A DNA stretch of 64,000 nt from Stutzerimonas stutzeri (GTDB lineage: Bacteria > Pseudomonadota > Gammaproteobacteria > Pseudomonadales > Pseudomonadaceae). Positions 58,332-64,000 of the stretch are shown here, piece by piece. The stretch lies in contig NZ_JAGQFP010000001.1 of the NCBI RefSeq assembly GCF_019090095.1, positions 806,001 through 870,000 of the forward strand, read 5' to 3'. Position 1 is the first letter of the stretch. Each line of letters starts with the position of its first letter. The notes beneath the pieces are model-generated. The model had not been told where the DNA came from. It made no database searches and worked only from the letters and a program-made list of their open reading frames with translations. Made by a program: the position numbers and the translations under genes.

Positions 58332-58430
58332 TTAGCTATACATCCAGAAGTTGGGATGCTCGATCGGAACAGCCTCGCTCTGCTGCTGCCGGCCGAAGAT
58401 AACCCTGAATCGATCTGCTAGTGCTTTCAT
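58332..58430 (-). CDS. Possible 32-residue small protein
   Basis: A short ORF beginning MKALADRFRVIFGRQQQ and ending WMYS, running toward a terminator whose T-tract also suits the minus strand. The N-terminus is amphipathic. There is only a weak GCGGGG upstream. It could be chance. Confidence 0.3.
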   Translation of the reverse strand: MKALADRFRVIFGRQQQSEAVPIEHPNFWMYS

Positions 58431-58535
58431 GCGAAACCCCGCTGCGTTGAAGTAGCCGTAGCTTCTGCCAAATGAGCGGCGGGATAAAATGCGCTTTGGC
58501 TATGGCCTCGATAGCGGCGAGGCCTTCGTCGCTCC

Positions 58536-59528
58536 TCAGTCGAGGCGCACCAGCAGCCGTCCGGCTTGCTGCCCTTTCAGCATTCGCTCGATGGCTGCAG
58601 GCAACTGCTCCAGCGAAGTCTCGTGCGCAAGGCCATCCAGGCCTGGCAGCTTCCACTGCACCGACAACCGGTCCCACATGGAGGCTTTGACCACCAGCGG
58701 GATTTCCACCGAATCGACGCCAAGCAGGTTCACCCCGCGCAGGATGAACGGCAGGACGCTGGCCTGAAAATTCGTGCCGGCGGTCAGGCCGCAACATGCC
58801 ACGCTAGCGCCACGCTGAAGCGACTTGACGACATTGAACAATATATCGCCGCCGACCGTATCCACGGAGCCTGCCCATTGCTCTCGCAGCAGCGGCTTCT
58901 CGATGCCAGCCTGCAGGGCGCTTCGCTCCAGGACCTGCTTGGCGCCGAGTCCGGTGAGAAAGTCGGCCTGGTCGGGCTTACCGGTAACCGCCGCGACGTT
59001 GTAACCGAGGCTGGCCAGCAACGCGACCGCAATGCTGCCGACGCCACCTGTTGCACCAGTCACCAGTACCGGTGCATCGGTCGGCTCGAGCCCCGCCTGC
59101 TCGAGCTTGTCTACGCAGAGCGCAGCGGTCAGCCCGGCGGTGCCCAGTATCATGGCCTCTCGCAGGGAGAGCCCGGCGGGACGCTTGATCACCCAGGCCG
59201 CCGGCACGCGAATGTACTGGCCGAAACCACCCGCGGTGTTCATGCCCAGGTCATAACCGGTCACGATGACCTCATCACCTGCAGCAAACTCGGCAGCACT
59301 CGACTCGGCAACGACACCGGCAGCATCGATGCCGGGCGTGTGCGGAAAATTGCGCGTCACACCACGATTACCGCTGGCCGAGAGCGCATCCTTGTAGTTC
59401 AGGGAAGAAAACTGGACACGGATCAGCACCTCGCCAGCGGGTAGCTCATCAATGCTCCGCTCGACGACCCGCGTCTCGAATCGGCCATTGGCGCCTTCGC
59501 TGGCCTGCAATGCCTTAAAGCTTTCCAT
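58536..59528 (-). CDS. acuI: YhdH/AcuI family acrylyl-CoA reductase / quinone oxidoreductase
   Basis: A 330-residue zinc-independent medium-chain oxidoreductase. The NAD(P)H-binding motif is GATGGVGSIAV near residue 155, and the YhdH-type signature FSSLNYKDALSASG lies near the N-terminus. It reduces acrylyl-CoA with NADPH in the AcuI branch. The ATG at 59528 has GGGGG 5 bases upstream. It starts 11 bases after the sohB stop. Confidence 0.88.
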   Translation of the reverse strand: MESFKALQASEGANGRFETRVVERSIDELPAGEVLIRVQFSSLNYKDALSASGNRGVTRNFPHTPGIDAAGVVAESSAAEFAAGDEVIVTGYDLGMNTAGGFGQYIRVPAAWVIKRPAGLSLREAMILGTAGLTAALCVDKLEQAGLEPTDAPVLVTGATGGVGSIAVALLASLGYNVAAVTGKPDQADFLTGLGAKQVLERSALQAGIEKPLLREQWAGSVDTVGGDILFNVVKSLQRGASVACCGLTAGTNFQASVLPFILRGVNLLGVDSVEIPLVVKASMWDRLSVQWKLPGLDGLAHETSLEQLPAAIERMLKGQQAGRLLVRLD

Positions 59529-59539
59529 CGATACCCCCG

Positions 59540-60565
59540 TCATTGCCAGAATCGCTGTTCGTTGAGGCGCGTCCAACCTTTCAACACGCTCTGCTCCAAG
59601 GCGGCGCTGGCCGCCATGCCGAATCGCTCAGGAAGACTTTTCTTTTCCGCGTAGTGCAGCTGGTAAAGGTCCGCTTCACGGGCTCTCGAGGCCAGATACT
59701 CGTCACTGGTCTTCAGCTCATCCACCAACTGCTTGCCCAGCGCGGAAATACCCAGCCAGACCTCACCGGTAGCGACATCGTCGATGGCGACCTGTTGGCG
59801 ATAGCGCGCCACGAAATTCTTGAACAATTCGTGCGTGGTCTCCAAGTCGTCCTGGAATTTCTCTCGGCCTTTCTCGGTGTTCTCGCCGAAGATCGTCAGG
59901 GTGCGCTTGTACTCACCGGCCGTCAGCACCTCGACGTCCACATCGTGTTTTTTCAGCAACCGATGGACGTTGGGCAATTGAGCAACGACACCGATCGAAC
60001 CGAGAATCGCAAAGGGGGCACTGAGAATCTTCTCGCCGATGCAGGCCATCATATAGCCACCGCTCGCCGCGACCTTGTCGACGCAGACCGTCAGCGGCAC
60101 GCCCGCATCGCGGATGCGAACCAGCTGTGATGCCGCAAGGCCGTAGCCGTGCACCATGCCCCCGCCGCTTTCCAGGCGCAGGACGACCTCGTCCTGAGGG
60201 GTGGCCATGGTTAGCACCGCGGTGATCTCGTGTCGCAGGCTCTCGACGGCGGACGCCTTGATGTCCCCATCGAAGTCGAGCACGAAAACCCGCGGGCGAG
60301 TTTCGGGATTCTTTTTCGCCAGCTTGGCCGCCTTGGCCTCGCGCTTGCGCTGCAGCTTGAGCTGCTCCTTCTCGATCATGGACTGCTCGAGACGCTCACG
60401 CATCGACTTATAGAAGTCGTTGAGTTTGTGTACTTCCAGGTGGCCGCCCGCTTGCTTGGTCCGCCCACGCCGTAGCGATGCGAGCGCTATGAGAACCACC
60501 AGCACGGCGGCTACCAGCGTCACGGTCTTAGCCAGAAAGCTTGCATAGTCAGCAAGAAACTCCAC
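59540..60565 (-). CDS. sohB: Signal-peptide-peptidase-like protease SohB
   Basis: A 341-residue S49-family inner-membrane protease. One N-terminal transmembrane helix (about 9-33) precedes a cytoplasmic linker and the catalytic domain with the active Ser in AASGGYMMA and Lys in AGEYKRTLTIF. The start is GTG at 60565, preceded by AAGGGGGA, and aligns with the E. coli SohB N-terminus. Involved in envelope quality control by family. Confidence 0.9.
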   Translation of the reverse strand: MEFLADYASFLAKTVTLVAAVLVVLIALASLRRGRTKQAGGHLEVHKLNDFYKSMRERLEQSMIEKEQLKLQRKREAKAAKLAKKNPETRPRVFVLDFDGDIKASAVESLRHEITAVLTMATPQDEVVLRLESGGGMVHGYGLAASQLVRIRDAGVPLTVCVDKVAASGGYMMACIGEKILSAPFAILGSIGVVAQLPNVHRLLKKHDVDVEVLTAGEYKRTLTIFGENTEKGREKFQDDLETTHELFKNFVARYRQQVAIDDVATGEVWLGISALGKQLVDELKTSDEYLASRAREADLYQLHYAEKKSLPERFGMAASAALEQSVLKGWTRLNEQRFWQ

Positions 60566-60742
60566 AGGTCCCCCTTGAATCCATCGCCGCCAGTAGAACC
60601 GTTCTGATTGGCGTAAGCCGTCAAGCATACCGACTACGCGCTGATTTGAGCAGCGCCAGCCAATTCAAACAAACGTATGATTTATCGTTGACACCCCCGG
60701 GCGATCCCCCTACCCTCGCGAAAAATAGGTCCGGAGCGAAGC

Positions 60743-61450
60743 ATGGGCAGCATCTACCTGATCAGACATGGTCAGGCGTCATTCGGCGCAGAAAATTATG
60801 ATGTCCTGTCGCCGCTTGGCATCGAGCAGGCCAGCGCACTGGGTGACCACCTGAATCGCCTGGGTGTTCGCTTCGACCGCTGCTTCAGCGGAGACCTGAA
60901 TCGGCAACAGGATACGGCACGTGCAACGTTGCAACGCATGGCCGCCAGCCAACAACGGTTGCCTGTGGAGATTGACTCCGCGTTCAATGAGTTCCTCGCC
61001 GACGAAGTGATTCGAGCGCACATGGACGACTTGCTGGCGGTCGAGCCCCACGCCATGCAAATCTTCGCCAATGCAGCCAGCCACCGCGCCGAGTTCCAAC
61101 GTCTGTTCAAGTACGTGATCTATCGCTGGGCGTCCGGCGAACATGAGAAGCAAGGCCTGGAGAGCTGGCAGAGCTTCGTGGACCGCGTTCAGGCCGGGTT
61201 GCGCCGGATCCTGACCCTGGCGAGCCAGAAGGACCATATCGCCATTTTCACGTCTGGCGGGACCATCACCGCACTGCTTCAATTGATCATTGGCGTACCA
61301 CCCATCAGGGCGTTCGAGTTGAACTGGCAGATCGTCAATACCTCACTCAGCCGCCTCAAATTTCGCGACCAGGATGTGGCCCTCGCCTCGTTCAATAGCC
61401 ATGCACATCTGGAACTGCTGAAGAATCCGGAGCTCGTCACCTATCGATAA
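60743..61450 (+). CDS. Histidine phosphatase family protein
   Basis: A 235-residue protein with the catalytic RHG motif (LIRHGQASF) near residue 8 and a second conserved His later in the sequence (SGGTITALLQL region). Broad-specificity phosphatase fold; the cellular substrate is unknown. GGAGCG lies upstream of the ATG. It leads a run with SCP2, phosphotransferase and SDR genes. Confidence 0.85.
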   Translation: MGSIYLIRHGQASFGAENYDVLSPLGIEQASALGDHLNRLGVRFDRCFSGDLNRQQDTARATLQRMAASQQRLPVEIDSAFNEFLADEVIRAHMDDLLAVEPHAMQIFANAASHRAEFQRLFKYVIYRWASGEHEKQGLESWQSFVDRVQAGLRRILTLASQKDHIAIFTSGGTITALLQLIIGVPPIRAFELNWQIVNTSLSRLKFRDQDVALASFNSHAHLELLKNPELVTYR

Positions 61451-61509
61451 GCTCCAGCCACCTGCGGCCGCAAGCTGCACGTCTTTTCACGAGAACAAAG
61501 GACATACCG

Positions 61510-61824
61510 ATGAGCAATGTCGACGATACCATCCAGGGCATGAAGGCCAAGTTCAACCCCAGCGCAGCGGCCGGCCTGGACCTGGTATTCCAGTTCAACA
61601 TCACCGATGCCGAAAACTACTATCTGGTCGTGAAGGACGGCACCTGCGACTTCCATAAAGGAGAGTCGGCCGATGCCAACGTGACGCTGATCATGGACAG
61701 CGAAACCATGCAAGGCGTCATCAGCGGCGAAACCGACGGCATGCAGGCATTCATGGCCGGCAAGCTTCGCGCCGAAGGCGACATGATGCTCGCACTGAAG
61801 CTCAGCGAACTGTTCCCGGCGTAA
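61510..61824 (+). CDS. SCP2 sterol/lipid-transfer domain protein
   Basis: A 104-residue single SCP2 domain, with characteristic QFNITDAENYYLVVKDG and core DANVTLIMDSETM, then FMAGKLRAEGDMMLALKL. It may bind acyl-CoA or lipid. It is followed by a terminator. Confidence 0.9.
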   Translation: MSNVDDTIQGMKAKFNPSAAAGLDLVFQFNITDAENYYLVVKDGTCDFHKGESADANVTLIMDSETMQGVISGETDGMQAFMAGKLRAEGDMMLALKLSELFPA

Positions 61825-61840
61825 CAGCCGAACGGCAACG

Positions 61841-61873
61841 AAAAAGCCGAAGTCTCAGGACTTCGGCTTTTTT
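61841..61873 (+). terminator. Rho-independent terminator after SCP2 gene
   Basis: AAAAAGCCGAAGTC-TCAG-GACTTCGGCTTTTTT. Strong stem and T-tract, 16 bases after the stop. Confidence 0.93.
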
Positions 61874-62066
61874 ATGCGCATTTCCAAAGGAAATTCGAGC
61901 ATAACGGACCATGATTACACAGCAACACGCAGGCCAATAAGGGCCGACTTTGCTTGGTCGTGGTCGCCGGTCGACTTAGATTACCAACGCCGAATGCTCC
62001 GTCGGCGCCCTTGGACATGGCTGCCAAGACCCGCCTGCCAGGCATTGATTAGAAGAAGGGACAAGC

Positions 62067-63134
62067 ATGGCGCTAACAGATCAGACCAGCCGCGTACGCG
62101 AAGGTGAAGAGCTGCCCACCGATATCGTCGACCAGTACCTCAAAGCGCAGATTCCGGGCCTCGAGGGCAAGCCGATCATTTCGCAATTCCCGGGCGGCGC
62201 ATCGAACCTGACCTACCTGCTGAAATACCCGAAGCAGGAGTTCGTACTGCGCCGTCCACCGTTCGGTCACAAGGCCAAGTCAGCGCACGACATGGGCCGC
62301 GAGTACCGAATTCTCAATCAGCTCAACGCGGGATTTCCCTACTGCCCGAAGGCGTACGTGCATTGCACTGACGAATCGCTCATCGGCGCTGAGTTCTATG
62401 TGATGGAGCGCGTCAACGGCATCATTCTGCGCGAGGACATGCCGGCGGAGCTGGGTTTCACATCGGCGCAAACCACCGCCTTGTGCAAAAGCTTCATCGA
62501 CAAGTTCGTCGACCTGCACAACGTGGACTACAACGCGTGTGGCCTGGGTGACCTGGGCAAGCCGGAAGGGTACGTGCAACGCCAGATTACCGGCTGGATC
62601 GATCGCTATGAGCGCGCCATTACCGCTGATGCGCCCGGCTGGGAGGCGGTCAAGAACTGGTTGCGCGACAAGATGCCTGCGGATCACTCCAAGCCAGGCA
62701 TCGTCCATAACGACTATCGCTTCGACAACGTCATTCTCAATCCGAACAATCCGATGGAAATCATCGGCGTGCTGGACTGGGAAATGACCACCATTGGCGA
62801 CCCATTGATGGATCTGGGCAATACGCTCGCGTATTGGATCGAAGCGACCGATCCGCCGCCGATGCAGCTGATCCGCAAGCAGCCCAGTAACGCGCCAGGC
62901 ATGCTGACGCGCCAGGAGTTCGTCGACTACTACGCCGAGCGCGCCGGTATTCGTATCGACAACTTCGATTTCTACTACACCTATGGCCTGTTCCGGCTGG
63001 CGGCGATCGTCCAGCAAATCTACTACCGCTACTTTCACGGCCAGACCCAGGACAAGCGATTCTCGAAATTCGTGCAAATGAACGCCCTGCTCGAGCAAGC
63101 GAGCCTGCAGGTCATCAACAAATCGAAGCTGTAA
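62067..63134 (+). CDS. APH-like phosphotransferase (ACAD10/11-type)
   Basis: A 355-residue aminoglycoside-phosphotransferase-fold protein. The ATP-binding region is near the N-terminus (PGGASNLTYLLKY), the Brenner motif HNDYRFDNVI near residue 213, and the Mg-binding DWE follows. Members in this context are fused or adjacent to acyl-CoA dehydrogenases and short-chain dehydrogenases and may phosphorylate hydroxy-acyl-CoA. AGAAGGGA precedes the ATG. Confidence 0.86.
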   Translation: MALTDQTSRVREGEELPTDIVDQYLKAQIPGLEGKPIISQFPGGASNLTYLLKYPKQEFVLRRPPFGHKAKSAHDMGREYRILNQLNAGFPYCPKAYVHCTDESLIGAEFYVMERVNGIILREDMPAELGFTSAQTTALCKSFIDKFVDLHNVDYNACGLGDLGKPEGYVQRQITGWIDRYERAITADAPGWEAVKNWLRDKMPADHSKPGIVHNDYRFDNVILNPNNPMEIIGVLDWEMTTIGDPLMDLGNTLAYWIEATDPPPMQLIRKQPSNAPGMLTRQEFVDYYAERAGIRIDNFDFYYTYGLFRLAAIVQQIYYRYFHGQTQDKRFSKFVQMNALLEQASLQVINKSKL

Positions 63135-63161
63135 CACAGCTCACCAAAAGGGAACCCGTCC

Positions 63162-63929
63162 ATGAGCAAAACAAACTTGTTCGATCTCGATGGCAAAATC
63201 GCCTTCGTCTCAGGCGCCAGCCGCGGCATCGGCGAGGCCATTGCAAAACTTCTGGCCCAGCAAGGCGCCCACGTTATCGTTTCCAGCCGCAAGATCGAAG
63301 GCTGCCAGGCAGTGGCGGATGCGATCACGGCCACTGGCGGCAAGGCGACCGCGATTGCCTGCCACATAGGCGAACTGGAGCAGATACAGTCCGTCTTCGC
63401 CCAGATCCGCGAGCAGTTCGGCCGGCTGGACGTCCTGGTCAATAACGCCGCGACCAATCCGCAGTTCTGCCACATTCTGGACACAGATGTTTCGGCGTTC
63501 CAGAAAACGGTCGATGTCAATATCCGGGGCTATTTCTTCATGTCCGTGGAGGCCGGCAAGTTGATGCGCGAGCACGGCGGCGGCAGCATCATCAATGTCG
63601 CCTCGATCAACGGCGTGACGCCCGGCAACTTCCAGGGCATCTACTCGGTCACCAAAGCTGCCGTAATCAACATGACCAAGGCCTTCGCCAAGGAGTGTGC
63701 ACCGCAGGGCATCCGCTGCAATGCATTGCTGCCAGGCTTGACGGACACCAAGTTCGCCTCTGCACTGGTGAAGAACGACTCGATCCGCGAAGAGGCGTTG
63801 CGTCATATCCCGCTGAAGCGGGTTGCCGATCCCAGCGAAATGGCAGGCGCCGTGCTGTATCTGGCCAGCGATGCATCAAGCTACACCACTGGTGTGTCCC
63901 TCAACGTGGACGGCGGTTACCTCGCGTGA
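63162..63929 (+). CDS. Short-chain dehydrogenase/reductase (SDR)
   Basis: A 255-residue classical SDR. It has the NAD(P)-binding motif SGASRGIGEA near residue 18, NNAA, the catalytic Tyr and Lys in YSVTKAA, and the C-terminal substrate-loop LPGLTDTKFASAL. It follows the phosphotransferase by 27 bases. Likely acts on 3-hydroxyacyl-CoA or a similar substrate. Confidence 0.9.
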   Translation: MSKTNLFDLDGKIAFVSGASRGIGEAIAKLLAQQGAHVIVSSRKIEGCQAVADAITATGGKATAIACHIGELEQIQSVFAQIREQFGRLDVLVNNAATNPQFCHILDTDVSAFQKTVDVNIRGYFFMSVEAGKLMREHGGGSIINVASINGVTPGNFQGIYSVTKAAVINMTKAFAKECAPQGIRCNALLPGLTDTKFASALVKNDSIREEALRHIPLKRVADPSEMAGAVLYLASDASSYTTGVSLNVDGGYLA

Positions 63930-63953
63930 TCGATTCGCAAAGGCTGTAACCAA

Positions 63954-63979
63954 GAAAGGGAACCCTCGGGTTCCCTTTC
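63954..63979 (+). terminator. Terminator after the SDR gene
   Basis: GAAAGGGAACC-CTCG-GGTTCCCTTTC followed by TTCGT. 24 bases after the stop. Confidence 0.8.
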
Positions 63980-64000
63980 TTCGTCACACGGGCACCAGCC

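Overview
The window is chromosomal DNA of a high-GC gammaproteobacterium, most likely a member of Pseudomonadaceae (Pseudomonas or Stutzerimonas-like). This rests on protein similarity by eye and on gene neighbourhoods I recognise from Pseudomonas chromosomes: acnB / universal stress protein / miaE / lpxH / ppiB / glnS / cysS, and nfuA / cti / metH / cysI-DUF934 / acuI / sohB. Genus and species are inference. No rRNA, tRNA, CRISPR array, intact prophage or intact insertion sequence was seen.

Region 1 (1-7215) is a glycerol-type ABC uptake operon in the order glpSTPQUV on the minus strand; glpV is cut by the window start. A sigma-54 activator of the AcoR type is divergent to it. The intergenic region carries a -24/-12 promoter facing glpS and clustered GTTC/GAAC inverted repeats. 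Region 2 (7281-10957) is a TetR regulator with an HlyD-type lipoprotein, an ABC ATPase and an ABC-2 permease. Region 3 (10968-18184) is housekeeping: cysS, glnS, ppiB, lpxH, miaE, a tandem universal stress protein under a probable Anr box, and a DUF1289 protein. A candidate MITE-like repeat lies between glnS and ppiB. Region 4 (18185-24783) has acnB with an unusual nested-hairpin leader, a small Cys-containing protein, a palindrome of two DnaA boxes, a divergent MFS/LysR pair and a worn-down integrase tail.

Region 5 (24784-30950) has a YbiT-type ABC-F ATPase, a cold-shock/DUF1294 fusion, an alpha/beta hydrolase, uppP and a Cache-domain chemoreceptor. Region 6 (31318-34525) is a co-oriented run of small unknown proteins, a YetF/DUF421 membrane protein with a C-terminal zinc ribbon, and a bacterial topoisomerase IB; it looks like a stress-type cluster. 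Region 7 (34526-45299) holds a PAS-GGDEF cyclase with a REC-CheC protein, nfuA, cti, metH with a small partner, and an EamA exporter with its MarR regulator. Region 8 (45453-50151) has a DUF1883 protein, an MFS transporter, a truncated RlmN/Cfr-like radical SAM enzyme, and a leucine-rich-repeat protein kinase followed by a small membrane protein.

Region 9 (50169-55405) is the most interesting part. A cobalamin riboswitch, clear from its conserved core and B12 box, precedes a membrane-anchored, exported CobN-like chelatase. An ExbB/TolQ-like channel and a DUF2149 protein with an ExbD-like transmembrane Asp follow in overlapping frames. This suggests a B12-repressed, possibly proton-motive-force-driven cobalt or corrinoid system. 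Region 10 (55548-63979) has two small membrane proteins, cysI-DUF934, acuI, sohB, and a run encoding a histidine phosphatase, an SCP2 protein, an APH-like phosphotransferase and a short-chain dehydrogenase that probably serves acyl-CoA or lipid metabolism.
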